A model generated the notes under the pieces. That model saw nothing but the letters and a program-made list of their open reading frames with translations. It was not told the origin of the DNA and made no database searches. The position numbers were made by a program, and so were the translations under genes. Of a DNA stretch of 64,000 nucleotides, positions 34,009 through 45,084 are shown one piece after another. This DNA comes from Galdieria partita (taxonomy: Eukaryota > Rhodophyta > Bangiophyceae > Galdieriales > Galdieriaceae). The DNA lies in assembly GCA_025991245.1 (NCBI GenBank), contig BQMJ01000022.1:84501-148500 (forward strand), read 5' to 3'. The first letter of the stretch is position 1; the number at the start of each line of letters is the position of its first letter.

Positions 34009-35749
34009 ATGGCACCACATTCGAAGAGCAAACGAATGACTCTGCGTAAAAAGTATAAAATACAAAGAAAAGTGAGAGAACACAAGAGGAAGATGAGAAA
34101 ACAACAAAAGAAACAGAATACCAATAAAACAAGAAAGCGTGAAAGAGAACTTTGTAGGCAGCCTTGTTCCATTTTTCTGAGCTGTACTGAAGCGTGGACG
34201 AGTAGGTATCCCCAATTCTTTTCCTTATAAAGAACAAATTGTGGAAGAATACGCTAAACAAGAAGAGACTCTGAAAAGAATACGATTGGCCAATGTATTT
34301 ACTGCAAAGATTCGTTGACAACCACGCACTGACTAATCGTTTTGAATAGAAATTGAAGCAGACAATGGCCTGCAATGAGGAAGACAACAACCAAAGCAGT
34401 GAGAAACAAGTAGGAATACAATCAACACTTGAGGATACTCAAGTGGAGGCCCAAAGTAAGCTTTCAAGTTACTCCCATTCTCTAGTCAGCGATGACTGTG
34501 TGTGCGTCTAGTAAAAGGAAATGTTCGAAGACATTTGAAGGACTTTAAACAATTGGTTAATCAATGCGATGTTATCTTACAAGTTATCGACGCTCGTGAT
34601 CCACTTGGTACTCGAAGTATGAAAGCAGAAAAACATATTATGTCTAATTTTGGAGGAAGCAAAGTAAGACAGTGTATATTATGACAAGCAATAGAAAGAG
34701 CTCAGATTACTATTTTGTAGAGAATCATTTTAGTGCTGAACAAAGTGGATATGATTCCAAATCCTATAGCAACTCAATGGATTGAATATTTATCAACCTT
34801 CCATCCCACCATACCATTTTGTGCAGCACATGAGAAAGTAATGAATTGTTTCAAACAAAAGTAATCAAAACAGTTGTCTTATTCTCCTCCTCTTTTAGAT
34901 AAGAAGAAAATATACTCCGCATACCGAAAGTTTGATGCGGCTACTGAAAGGAATCTTATCTGAGAAACATTCATCATCTTCTTCTTTATTGGTACGTCTT
35001 GAATGACAAAATATATTTCGGTTTGATAGAAGAGAAACATTTTCCTTTAGGTGGGAGTTGTGGGTTATCCCAATGTTGGAAAGAGTTCTCTGATCAATTG
35101 TTTACATCGTTCTCAAGTAGTAGAAACGGGTCCAAACCCAGGTAAATATCTATTTATATCGACATTTATTTGTGGATAAACTTTGGAATCCAAATCATCA
35201 TAGGTGTTACCAAGCATAATCAAGAAGTTGTGATTGATCAACATATTCGGTTTATGGACTGTCCAGGGATCGTATTCATGTCTAGTGAGGAAAACAGTCA
35301 TTTATCTTTGGTTATTCGAAACTTTGTATCTAATCAAAAGGTGGAGGTTGGTGATAAACTTTCTCTGCAATATATATATGTGTATATTATTCACTCAATG
35401 GTCTTATTTAGGATCCCTTTCCCTTTATTGATTCTATAATAGACAAAGTGGGAGTTGAAAAGTTGACGCTACAATACAATATTCCTGTATTCTCTAGTCG
35501 TGAAGAGTTTCTTGCTTTGATTGCGAAGAAACGAGGCAAGTTACAAAAAGGAGGTGCTTTAGATTTGCAAGCAGCAGCCCATTCCATATTGCTTGATTGG
35601 TCGCGTGGAAAGATTCCTTATTATACTTTACCACCCAAAGATAGTTCTGCACAGGTAAGAAGGCAGTTGTTCTATCAGCAATGAAAGATATTTTATTTTT
35701 TTAGGTTTCTGCCTGCGTAGTGGAGACATTGGGTTCTGAAATCTCTTAA
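34009..35749 (+). CDS. GNL3: Nucleostemin-family nucleolar GTPase (GNL3/GNL3L/Grn1)
   Basis: Circularly permuted GTPase for large-subunit ribosome biogenesis. Ten exons: 34009..34153, 34206..34294, 34350..34455, 34512..34663, 34721..34837, 34899..34991, 35051..35141, 35204..35346, 35412..35654 and 35705..35749 total 1224 nt, 407 residues. It starts with a very basic Arg/Lys stretch (nucleolar signal). G motifs occur in permuted order: [14 protein letters not shown] (G4), [10 protein letters not shown] (G1), PNPGVTK (G2), DCPG (G3). It ends shortly after the GTPase and an RGK-type basic loop. It is divergent from the RRM-FHA gene with 64 nt between ATGs. The exon 1/2 junction gives Cys where homologues have Gly, so that border is least certain. 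Confidence 0.88.
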
Positions 35750-36088
35750 GATAATCATAAAAAGAACTCAGTGCGAATAGTGGACATTACAATTGATGCT
35801 ATTTAGTGCAAAATGTTCTTTTGAAAGTTGTCTTTAAAGAAACATAGACTTGGATAAACTCTAGTCCATATGATTTTTGGACAATTTTGCAAGTGTCAAC
35901 TTGTGAATGTCTCTCTCTCGCTCTGTTTCACTCGATAGAAGAAAGAAAAATATCTTATAGAGATTGGTCTCATAGACAATGGACGCTTCTAGAAGGAGGC
36001 CCAAAGCGAATCATAAGGAAAGCAGAATTTCTCTTAACCCTCTCTTCATGATTAGATACGATATTCTCTTGGAGATACGATATTCCTC
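35750..36088. other. Intergenic stretch
   Basis: About 340 bases after the nucleostemin stop. No recognisable coding, RNA gene or repeat. A short CT-rich run (TCTCTCTCTCGCTCTG) lies near 35911-35926. Confidence 0.35.
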
Positions 36089-36471
36089 ATGTGTGTGGTT
36101 CAACACTACGTAGATTCTAAAGGAGTTTCCTATTATGGGTTTGAAGCCTGGTGGAAGTGGGTCGCTGACGGGTGTCCACCCCGTCCTTCAAAAGAGGTAA
36201 CTCTTTGCCAAATAAAACTTGAAACTTCAAGCTCAACTTATTGTAGGAAGTAACTAAAAGGACACGTCAATCGGGTCAATTTGTTCGACAGGATCAAGCC
36301 AGTTCTCAGGACCTTTCATCTTGGAGATCTATGGGAGAAACGTATTATCCTGACCGAAAGAGCCAAGAAACAATGGACGCTGAAGAACTTCGAGAGAGGA
36401 AAAGTTTGAACAAGACCGTAAGAAATAACAAGGACAAGTATGGAAACGAATACTCATGTCTCGTCGTATAG
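36089..36471 (+). CDS. Small hypothetical protein, two exons
   Basis: ATG 36089 opens a frame (MCVVQHYVDSKGVSYYGFEA) that is interrupted after KE by a canonical 50-nt GTAACT...TTGTAG intron (about 36198..36247), and continues in frame to TAG at 36469. The product is about 110 residues, aromatic at the start (WWKWV) and charged afterwards. I recognise no family. The intron and frame agreement support a real gene, but there is no homology evidence. Confidence 0.4.
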
Positions 36472-36890
36472 AGCACGGAAAAAGGCAGTGCTGCAACCCG
36501 TTCTTAGATACTTGACGCAAGTGATAGTTTGATAGGCTACATAGTTAAAGCATTTGAACTTACGTTTCTCTCCCTTTCTATTGAAAAGCAGCTCCTTGTT
36601 TCACGAGCAAAAACCTAACCAGTTCCTTTCTTTATTGGATACAACTTATCGTTCTTGACAACTACGAATAACATACCGAATGCATCACTTGAAGAATACT
36701 ATCAACGAAACCTCACAAACATTATCGTGCAGAAAACTATCTGTTTTCTAAAATTCAGGCAACTCGTGTTAGCAAACAAAAGATGAAGGAAAACTTAAAA
36801 TATACGGACTAGGAAGATATCAAATGTCTCTGATATCTTGGCAACTGTGCTCGCAACTCCTCCTACGTAAAATACATTAGTAACACCAAG
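36472..36890. other. Intergenic stretch between convergent genes
   Basis: About 420 bases with no open frame of note, no homology and no repeat that I can see. It is the likely 3' region for the small hypothetical gene and for the BuGZ-like gene. Confidence 0.35.
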
Positions 36891-37943
36891 TCATGACCTC
36901 GTACGTTCTTTCCCTACCATGGAAGTTTCTTCATCTGTAGGACAAAATACCAAACGAATTTTAGACGTTTTGCCTACATTAGTTTGTGAGGAGGTATTAG
37001 AAACTGTCGACTTTGATTGAATTGGGTTCGACACTCTCTCATTTCCTATATCCTTGGAAATCCTTGAATCGGATTTTTCATTATGTAAAGAAGAGCCACT
37101 TCCCGAATACGATTTTCCTTCAGGTACTGAGCTTGCTTTCGAAGACATCTCACCAGCTGACGACTGCATAACAGGTGAGCTCTGATAATAAACTTGAGAA
37201 TTTGCAAACGCGGCAACGTTTGAACTCTGACCTGGTCCCATTGCAGAAGACGAAAAAGTTGGAGGTTGGCCATATGTTGTTGCTGCTACTGAAGACCCGG
37301 GTGACCCTGTCTGATAGGCTCCATATGTTGGAGCTGCAGAATATTGAGCAGGTAAAGGTACATTAGGAGCTGCTGGAATCTCTCCAGGGGCTACAACAGG
37401 AGGGGGTACCGGGGTAGCAGGAACTACGTAAGGATTGGCATACTGCGAGGTAGGAATTCGGGGATAGCCTGCCAAGGGACTTGCTCCATATAGTGCCGTG
37501 AAAGGCATATGTGGCACATAACCATACGGCCCTGATACAAGACCGTTCAACAGGCTTGGAGGCAATGGCCCCCCTTGTTTACTTCTCTTTCTTGCCTGTT
37601 CTTCCCAATAACTCTGCGGTATTCCTTCCATACCAAATACATCATACTCAATAGAGTCTCTCCCTTCCACTGCGTTGGGAACACTAAACCATAACACTGT
37701 TGTGAACAACTCATAGCAAGAAAATAAAAGTCCATACCGTGTTACTTCTTCCTTGTGTACCTGTTGTGCGTGTACCACGAGCCCCTTCACTGACATAAGA
37801 CGTTTATTACACCATTGACACTTGAAATGCTTTTCCTTTTGGTGACTAGCAAGAATTTTCTCTTCTTGAAAGTCTCTATCACAATACCAACAAAATATTC
37901 GATCAATAATATCTGTTTGTGGCGCCTTCTTTTTCCTTCCCAT
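36891..37943 (-). CDS. BuGZ / ZNF207 / SUF4-like zinc-finger protein
   Basis: Exons (minus) 37943..37738 and 37683..36891 total 999 nt, 332 residues. The N-terminus has two C2H2 fingers in the BuGZ style: FCWYCDRDFQEEKILASHQ and CQWCNKRLMSVKGLVVHAQQVH, followed by VPNAVEGR and a Y-x-V-F-GMEGIP motif also found in plant SUF4 and animal ZNF207. The rest is low-complexity Pro/Gly/Ser/Tyr/Ala-rich, typical of BuGZ proteins that phase-separate on spindles. The last 25 residues (LVFCPTDEETSM..KERT) resemble a GLEBS motif, which binds Bub3. The intron after EVTR falls where the fingers end. Confidence 0.85.
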   Translation of the reverse strand: MGRKKKAPQTDIIDRIFCWYCDRDFQEEKILASHQKEKHFKCQWCNKRLMSVKGLVVHAQQVHKEEVTRYGLLFSCYELFTTVLWFSVPNAVEGRDSIEYDVFGMEGIPQSYWEEQARKRSKQGGPLPPSLLNGLVSGPYGYVPHMPFTALYGASPLAGYPRIPTSQYANPYVVPATPVPPPVVAPGEIPAAPNVPLPAQYSAAPTYGAYQTGSPGSSVAATTYGQPPTFSSSAMGPGQSSNVAAFANSQVYYQSSPVMQSSAGEMSSKASSVPEGKSYSGSGSSLHNEKSDSRISKDIGNERVSNPIQSKSTVSNTSSQTNVGKTSKIRLVFCPTDEETSMVGKERTRS

Positions 37944-38071
37944 CCCTTCAACTACAAAAATTGTACAAACATTCCATTCGCTCAATTGGGTTGGACACAA
38001 GAAGATGTTTCAAGTTGTCACAAAGAAAAGAGAATCCGTACGTTTATCTTTCCCCAAAAAAAAGACAAATA

Positions 38072-38840
38072 TTACTGTTTAGGAGCAATATTTCGAAGAA
38101 ATGGAATACTATGTGATGGACCCAATGGGACAACCGTTCGTTGAAAATTCTCGTTGATAAATATGGCAGCTGAAATGTACCTAATTTCAAAATGTGAGAA
38201 AGGAATGAAATGAAACAAAAGCATTATCCAAATACCATCCACCTAGAGCAAGTAAGATACCAGTAACTCCTCCTGGAACAGAAGAAATAACACCAAAACT
38301 GGATAATGCTAATAAAATCAGCGTCATTTCTAGAAGTGTTATAGTGATAATCAACGCCAAATGATGAGCCAAAGCACCGACCCAAAGGTACAAGGAAAAG
38401 ATAGAGTAACCAACCAGGAGAATTCCGATAACTTGATTTGATTTTCCACCAAAGACAAGGTCGTGTTCAGCTTCCAAGGTGAATAGAGTGGATACTGCTA
38501 ACCAAAATGCTCCATAAGAAGTCAATCCCACAAAGCCAAAAGTATTTCTAGTCACAAAACACAAAATTCCTGCTATAAACTGAGTAGTTCCACCGTAGAA
38601 GAATCCTGATCCTACTACTCCTTTGGTTATTTCACTCGGGAGAAGCTTGGCATTCAGCACACTAAGAATGAAAGTAGTACAAGCAAATCCAGCCAATCCC
38701 AAAGAAGCAGGATCAGGATAACTAATTCTGTTTTGAGTAGTCTGCAACGCTTTGAAACATTCAGTATCATTTAAGTTGTTCTTTTGATGACTCTCATGGT
38801 TGCACTTTTCCATATCACTTAATATACTAGCGACTTCCAT
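38072..38840 (-). CDS. GPR1/FUN34/SatP family acetate/succinate transporter
   Basis: Exons (minus) 38840..38236 and 38180..38072 total 714 nt, 237 residues, the family norm. The signature NPAPLGL-type motif appears as YPDPASLGLAGF just before helix 1. Six hydrophobic helices follow, including GSGFFYGGTTQFIAGILCF and SYGAFWLAV. The intron splits the last helix (GGW|YISAAIFINE) and the tail keeps VVPLG. The family carries monocarboxylates such as acetate at the plasma membrane; the substrate here is inferred. A further in-frame ATG at 38954 would add a 38-residue leader that looks non-native. Confidence 0.88.
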
Positions 38841-39639
38841 CAACAGTATCCTTTGTAGAACTCTTGGTATCCAATAGCCAACAGTTGTTTTACTGAGATT
38901 AACAACACACCCATATAGGAATCTATTTAAAATGTGTTTTCTGTTGTATTGCATCTCCTGACGTAGAAAATATTTGTAACCTGAGAGGGAGCTCGTAACA
39001 CTTGGATTTTTCTACGGAAGCTGAATTTGTAATTCAAGTGCAAAACATATGCTTCTAGTCCAAAGGACGATGGACGATGGACGTGGATCGCTTTAGTTTT
39101 GAGAGAAAAGAGTTGTGCAAGAATTGACAAGTTATTAAAAGCAATTCTTTTACTTCAAGAGAACCACAAATAACTATTGAGGTTTACTAATACTGGAGAG
39201 GTACAGATTTCAATAAGTTGAAAGCTGAGAAAACAGTTTCTGTCGCTGCTTTCATATTTGCAATGACTGATGATTGTCATAGACTTGGAGTTTGCACATA
39301 AGTACTAGAAAGTCAAAGATGGTCAATATCCAGTACATACTAGTATCATATAAAGCATCTCAATGATTGAAGAATGCAAGACAGCGAGTATATTGTTTCC
39401 TGTGCCAAAATCATATAGAACTGCTGTTTTTTCTATGTTCTTTTATTGTAATGAAGCAACACTCTTTTCAAAATATTCAGTGATCTGCTTTTTCTGTGGC
39501 AGCAAAACCACTCCAAAGTACAATATCATTCGCTACAAAAGTCTTTGTGCAAGATTCCAAAGTCTTATTTGACCACCACAATTTATAAAATGAATATCCT
39601 GTTACAAACATTGTGTATGCCACTAGAAGAGGGGATAGG
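38841..39639. other. Intergenic divergent region (SatP / RlmN)
   Basis: About 800 bases between the divergent SatP and RlmN genes. A direct near-repeat GGACGATGGACGATGGACG lies at about 39062-39080. A 69-codon open frame at 39363-39572 shows no homology or splice context. No TATA element stands out. This is among the longest upstream spaces in the window. Confidence 0.4.
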
Positions 39640-41114
39640 ATGAATCAACGTCATTTCTTGATGAGGGAAAATCTGTCGAGAATGGATTGTTTTGTAAGAC
39701 CTTTTGTCACTTATTCGACCCATCGTTCACTGAGGTTGTTTCAGTGTGCCCTAAAAACGGCCTCTTCTACATTGGCATACACGAAACGGAGACCTTGGAG
39801 GCAGTCGTGGCTGCGAGCATCGTTTCAAAGCAACACTTACAAAAATTCAGTTGATCCAATACCTGCTTTCAACAATGTGGCGGTTGCAGAAGAGAGTGCG
39901 CAGATGGATGTTCGAAATAAAGTATTGCTTAAAGGATTAACTTTGGAGAAAATGCAATTGTGGTTGGAAAGTTTGGGAGAGAAAAGATTTAGAGCTTTGC
40001 AACTCTGGAAGTGGTTGTATCAACAACAAGGAGGAGGCGTAGACAACTTTGCTTCGATGACAAACCTGAGCAAACAATTTCGTGAGAAACTGGAGCAAGT
40101 TGCCGTTGTAGATTCTCTGAAGTTGGAAAACGTATATGAAGCCCAAGATGGAACCAAAAAGTTGACTTTCCGTCTGAAGAACCGTGATAGTGGTTTAGGG
40201 GGTGGAGTAGTAGAATCCGTACTTATTCCTAACGAGTCTTGGGTCACATTATGTGTTTCATCTCAACTGGGGTGCGCGCAGAGGTGTCAATTTTGTTATA
40301 CTGCCAAGATGGGTCTTCATGGTCACCTTCATACCGCAGAAATAGTAGACCAAGTCGTCATAGCCAAAAGATTATTTGAAAAAGAGAAGAGAATTTCAAA
40401 TGTAGTGTTTATGGGAATGGGAGTAAGTAAGCTTTTGTCAATGGACAGTATCTAATAAAGTCTTATAGGAGCCTCTGCATAATATCGACAATGTCTTGAC
40501 GGCCATTGAGATTCTTCTGGATGAACAAGGCCTTCATCTGTCGCACAACAAAGTGACAGTTTCTACTTCCGGCTTGGTACCTGAAATGGAGAGACTGACA
40601 AAGGAAACCAAAGTGAACTTGGCACTTTCACTGAATGCCACGACGGATGAAGTTCGTGACAAGTTGATGCCTATTAACCGCAAGTATCCTATACAAGTCT
40701 TATTAGATACAGTGAAGCGAATATACACCCATGAACGAAGCAAACAAAAACTTTTCGTAGAATATGTTATGTTGAATGGTGTCAATGACAGTTTAGAGGA
40801 TGCCAAACGACTTCATATACTTCTAGCTGGGATTCCTTGCAAGGTAATATGATGTTTTCATGTTCATTCTGTACAACTGTCACTCACTGAAACTGTAGAT
40901 CAACTTGATACCTTTCAATTCCCATGAAGGAGCCGATTTTGAATCTTCTTCGGAAGGAAAAATTCAGTTGTTCTACAATTATTTGACACAAAGGGGTCAT
41001 TATGTTTTTACTCGAGAGTCTAGAGGCCAAGATAAGATGGCAGCGTGTGGTCAACTTGGGAAACCTAGAAGACTCTCTCTTACAAAGAACAAATATGATA
41101 GTCAGCCATTGTAA
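39640..41114 (+). CDS. RlmN-type radical SAM rRNA (adenine-C2) methyltransferase, organelle-targeted
   Basis: Methylates the C2 of an adenosine in 23S rRNA (and tRNA in bacteria). Exons 39640..40422, 40469..40843 and 40899..41114 total 1374 nt, 457 residues. The radical SAM cluster motif CxxxCxxC is present as CAQRCQFC. Also seen: RFRALQLWKWLYQQ, VTLCVSSQLGCAQRC, VVFMGMGEPLHN, NLALSLNA, VEYVMLNGVNDS, INLIPFNSHEG and the C-terminal RESRGQDKMAACGQL with the second catalytic Cys. An 80-residue basic Ser/Arg-rich leader precedes the catalytic part, so the protein is likely imported into plastid or mitochondrion. Bacterial-type origin is expected for this family. Confidence 0.92.
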
Positions 41115-41304
41115 ATAAGACTTTTTCACAAAGTCTAGGTTTGAATACAAGATACTAAACTTTTCAAACATCACCATTGGCAATCTATGTTACCTAGAAT
41201 CTGTTCTCTTGCTAAACTCTTCGTTCAATGCTGCGTCCAGAGTACAACGTTTATCCAAAAACTGGAGATTACTTAGCCGTCCAACAACACTATCTATAGT
41301 ATGG

Positions 41305-41603
41305 TTATATTACCTTTTCCTGAATAATCTCAAGTGAATGTCTTCCAGTCAATAACATTCGAGCCACAGTTTCGGGGTCTTTTTCAAACCTTGCTTGTTC
41401 AAATTCCTTGCGAGCACTGTCTTTCAATATTTGACCCCACGAGACACCCTGGCAATCTATTGAGTACTGCAGTAATAGTAAAACGGTTTCGACAAACTTA
41501 CTGAGGGATGTTTCCACGTAAATGCCTTTGCTGTTCTCAATATTTCTCGATACAACGACAAGGCCTCCTTTCGAGGATTCGTGAGTCCACTGCTACAATA
41601 CAT
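41305..41603 (-). CDS. LYR-motif protein (Complex1_LYR family)
   Basis: Exons (minus) 41603..41502 and 41448..41305, 246 nt, 81 residues. The LYR signature is seen as EALSLYREILRTAKAFTW, followed after the intron by W-G-Q-I-L-K-D-S-A-R, EFEQARFEKDP and a GRHSLEIIQEK helix. LYR proteins are small mitochondrial adaptors for Fe-S insertion and respiratory assembly. The 53-nt intron uses CAG|GGT as acceptor, which is the only phase that keeps the conserved residues. The gene is too small to stand out as an open frame. Confidence 0.78.
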
Positions 41604-41824
41604 TATCTAAACATTTTCGATGGAAAGTATTGTCAACTTTTACAGAAATCATCTCCCAACAACATAATATATCATATCCATGAACATAAGAAACAAACAA
41701 TTCGCGTATTTATTTATCAAGTCCTATACTATCGGAGACCAAAAGGACTAGTCAGTTCTGTTACTCCGGCAAAAGACAGTCGTACACCAAGTCAAGTAGT
41801 TTGAGAAACGAATAATATACACAA

Positions 41825-44008
41825 CTAACTGGAAAAACTTGCTCTTCTTATTATTTGCATAATCTTGGAAGAATTACGCTTTAAACTACCATCGGTAGAA
41901 TCTTCAGCTTGATCCCCATTATGAAATGTTTTACTCAAAGAACGACGTAGCCAAGAACCACTTTTACGAGACTGTTGCTCCTCTCCAGGGTCTTTTTCAT
42001 GAATCTTTGAATTCTTAGGATCACTGTAAGCTTCCGTTACCTTATTCTGAGGCATGCTTAAACAATGATTCTTGATAAATTCCCTGGTTTGCTCATCAGA
42101 TTCATTCCTTGGAAGCTTCCTACACACATAGTAATGAACTGGAAGAGCTTTACCTCTAATACCCCATTTCTTCAAGTGTTTAGTGAACAATTCTGATGTA
42201 ACGCGACGTCCAGGATTGAGAGTCAACGCTACGTGTACTTCGGCTTCATGTTTGCCGTTAGAATACATTAAGAAACTCTTCGCTTCACTCGTCGCTGGAT
42301 GCTTCTGTATGATATAATCTATTTCAGCCAAACTGAAAGTTGACTTGCCTACTTTGAAGTATTCAGGCTCTCTATCGTCAAACTTGGGATAAGAATCGAA
42401 ATCCGCAGACTTCCTTCGGGGATGAGAGGGTACAGGGAAACTATTCGCAACAGTTGAGTCGTTTTGCACCGCTTTTTGTTTTTGACTGCCTTCTTTCTCA
42501 CTTCCACTGCCAGATGCACTGAACAAACCGCGAAAAGCTTTCGACAACTTCCTTTCGAGACGACTTCCATTTTCTCCCCGAGACGTATCAGCTTCATCTG
42601 TTGCATCGTTTACTTGCTTTCCCTTTTGCCTCTCTTCTTCCAGTCGTGCTTTCTCTTCTTCTTGGGCTCTCTCCGCTTCTTGTCGCGCCTTTTCTTCTTC
42701 TCTCAACCTCTCTTCAAGTTGCCGTTTCTTCTCCAGATATACTTGAGTCGTATCCAGAAAATAAAATAATTCTTCCTTGAGTTTACAAATCCAGTTGAGC
42801 TTGATACAGTTGCAAGGAACACCATCAATTTCGACAGAAGAGTTACAAGCGTCACTAGAAAAATATTGACCTACGATTCGGAGCTCGCCTTCATCTTCTA
42901 CTGTATGAGTCCCTTCTGGATCCACTAGAAAAGCGGAGATACTATTAACAGGCTTCCCAATAGGACTACAAGACAGTGCAGCAGCTCCTTCTACAATGTC
43001 AGAACTCAGCTCATATACAAATAGCAGTCCTAGAGTTTCCTCCCGACCTAATAAAACTTGGTGAGGGACATGAAACTTTTCCTTCGACTGAACAATCTCC
43101 GCAAGATCCTTCGCATTCAGAGGTTCACTGACAGAACACCAAGAAAACCGAATCTTCTCATACAATTTGTTAGCCTTTGGATGTTCGCACAACACTTTGA
43201 GCAGAGGCGGGGATGCACTTAACCAAGTCATACCCAACGGAATAGCTCGTTCTATGAATCTGGAAGGTTCATTCTGTATGTCTGTAGGTGATATCATTAC
43301 CGTAGAACCTAATGATAGTGGTCCCAAAAGCTGCATTATTAGGTTGCCGCAGTTGGAAGGATGATCAGATAGGAATGTTACGTCGGAACCTGTCAAGTTT
43401 CCTAGATGAATGTATAGCTCCATTGTTTTGATCACTTGTTCATGGGTATAAGTAACGATTTTCTTATCAGTTTGAGAGCTGTTCACGTGAATAGCAACTG
43501 CAGCATTACTTGGTTCTAATTTGTAGTGTCTATCTTCAAAACTCATTGACTTGAGTACGAGATCTTGCATTTGGATTTTAATTCCTTCGTTGATATTTTG
43601 GGAAACAAGTAGACAATGCAAGCCAAGCTCTTTTGCCAGAGTCCTCGCAGTATCAGCTGATTTCTTTCCTGAAACATCCGAACACACAATAGTCTCTAGA
43701 TTTGCTTGTTGTATGGTATCTTTCATTTCTTCTTCAGTTGTCTTGAGTTTTATGGGATGCACTACCACACCAACCCACATGCAAGCTAAAAAGACCACAA
43801 AATACTCAAGTGGGTCGTCTAGACAAAGTGCCAAGTGCGTTCCCGGAGTAAAACCCGCAAGTCTTAATATAGCAGCATTTTGTTCTACCTCACGGTGCAA
43901 GTCAGAATTGGAAAGCTTTCTTTCGTAATGTTTCGGGTAAACTATGGCCAGTTTGGAGGCATATTCTGCCCTAGGAAGTTGCCTCAAGGTGGTAAGCGTC
44001 TGTGGCAT
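41825..44008 (-). CDS. Acyl-CoA-synthetase-like (ANL superfamily) pseudoenzyme with charged coiled insert
   Basis: Single exon, 727 residues. The N-terminal 390 residues follow the AMP-binding fold (DPLEYFVVFLACMWVGVVVHP, WLSASPPLLKVLCEHP, SPIGKPV, GELRIVGQYF). The P-loop is degenerate: HVNSSQTDKKIVTYTH instead of the SSGTTGxPKGV pattern. A long Glu/Lys/Arg/Gln helix (about residues 420-470) and a Ser-rich linker separate it from the C-terminal ANL subdomain (PGRRVTSELF..LPVHYYVCRKLPRNES), where the catalytic Lys of LPRTxxGKxxR is absent (KLPRNESDEQTREF). The tail is basic with two RKxSGSWLRRSLSK-like stretches. Probably non-catalytic, perhaps a scaffold or lipid-sensing protein. Confidence 0.8.
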   Translation of the reverse strand: MPQTLTTLRQLPRAEYASKLAIVYPKHYERKLSNSDLHREVEQNAAILRLAGFTPGTHLALCLDDPLEYFVVFLACMWVGVVVHPIKLKTTEEEMKDTIQQANLETIVCSDVSGKKSADTARTLAKELGLHCLLVSQNINEGIKIQMQDLVLKSMSFEDRHYKLEPSNAAVAIHVNSSQTDKKIVTYTHEQVIKTMELYIHLGNLTGSDVTFLSDHPSNCGNLIMQLLGPLSLGSTVMISPTDIQNEPSRFIERAIPLGMTWLSASPPLLKVLCEHPKANKLYEKIRFSWCSVSEPLNAKDLAEIVQSKEKFHVPHQVLLGREETLGLLFVYELSSDIVEGAAALSCSPIGKPVNSISAFLVDPEGTHTVEDEGELRIVGQYFSSDACNSSVEIDGVPCNCIKLNWICKLKEELFYFLDTTQVYLEKKRQLEERLREEEKARQEAERAQEEEKARLEEERQKGKQVNDATDEADTSRGENGSRLERKLSKAFRGLFSASGSGSEKEGSQKQKAVQNDSTVANSFPVPSHPRRKSADFDSYPKFDDREPEYFKVGKSTFSLAEIDYIIQKHPATSEAKSFLMYSNGKHEAEVHVALTLNPGRRVTSELFTKHLKKWGIRGKALPVHYYVCRKLPRNESDEQTREFIKNHCLSMPQNKVTEAYSDPKNSKIHEKDPGEEQQSRKSGSWLRRSLSKTFHNGDQAEDSTDGSLKRNSSKIMQIIRRASFSS

Positions 44009-44081
44009 TCGAACAACTTCTCTCTACCAAAGAGTCATCTTTGGTATCCACGAACAATAAAAAATCGACAAAATCCACATA

Positions 44082-44954
44082 ATGACTGTTCAAATTACCC
44101 GGGCAAGACATGTGTGTCCCTGTACGTGTCCCTCCTATGAATGTCCCTCATTAGCCACGTGGAGTGACGTTCGAGGCAATCATGATTCCTTTGGAGTTGA
44201 CGATATGATACAAGATTATGATTTGTTTCAAAGATATGCTGTTGAATCTCAACCTAAGAATGCTGTGAGGATTCATCGCTTTACGGAACAGAATCATATC
44301 AAACTAGTTAAACATTCACCTTATTGTCGGTACAGTCTCCATCGACCTTTCCATTTTTTTGCTAGAACCAATGACAGAGAACTACAACTTTTAATGCAAC
44401 CAGCCTTGGCAGAGCAACAAGAATAACTTGTAATTGTTTATGGACATTTTCCTAGTAGCACTATAGATTATACTGTTTATAAAAACTTTTGGAGATCACT
44501 TTTTCGTTTCTTTTGGTGGAGTCGTTTTATCTCGTCACGCCAGTTTTGTTCTTATCCCAATCATGTTATTTACCTTTCAGGTGAGAGTCAATGCTTTCTT
44601 TTTATTTGACAGCAAAGTAAAAAAAAGGCAAATTCTTTTAGGTCATTTGCATTCTGCTTTAGATATTTTGCCTCGTATGTATTGCAAATGTGTAATTGTA
44701 TGGAATTGGAGTTGGCAGATCTCTATACCAGTTCAGTCTATCGTTGGATAGTTGTTGATCATGGAAATTTTGCATTTTCAGATATTTCAATCGAACAGAG
44801 CATTTTTGCAGTTGTTACTAATCCTGAGTATTCGTTTATTGTATGGGTTGGTTATCTTTTATCCATGTGGCATTCTTTTACGATACGTCGGATGTTATGG
44901 GTTTTGGAGTTGTTTATGTTCTCCATTGTTGTCTTTGGTTTTCTTTTATAGTTG
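44082..44954 (+). pseudogene. Decayed TMEM62-like calcineurin-type phosphoesterase
   Basis: Homology to TMEM62-type metallophosphoesterases is seen in order: WSDVRGNHDSFGV (metal-binding GNHD), RPFHFFA, VIVYGHFPSSTI (GH motif), IYLSGHLHSALDILPRMY (GHxH motif, spanning a canonical intron), then MELELADLYTSSVYRWIVVDH and AVVTNPEYSF. The first part of the domain (the D-x-H and GD motifs) is missing because sequence upstream belongs to the divergent ANL gene. An in-frame TAA lies at 44424-44426, directly before LVIVYGHFP, and a frame change lies near 44680 between PRMY and MELEL. ATG 44082 leaves a 114-codon ORF that may still be transcribed. 5'-truncated pseudogene. Confidence 0.75.
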
Positions 44955-45084
44955 TTTTTAAACGATGACAGTAAATGTTATACGGATGAGAGAATTTTCG
45001 TTGTCGATTGTTTGGAATTGTCCCCCAAGACTAAGCGTACATTTTCGTTTTCTCTCAACGACATTGTTGAACAAAGTACTTTTT

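Noticed and set aside
33949-34390. Long minus-strand ORFs rich in Phe/Leu/Ser
   Set aside because: They are antisense to the Lys/Arg-rich first exons of nucleostemin and mirror that composition.
39363-39572. 69-codon ORF upstream of RlmN
   Set aside because: No homology, no splice context and ordinary intergenic composition.
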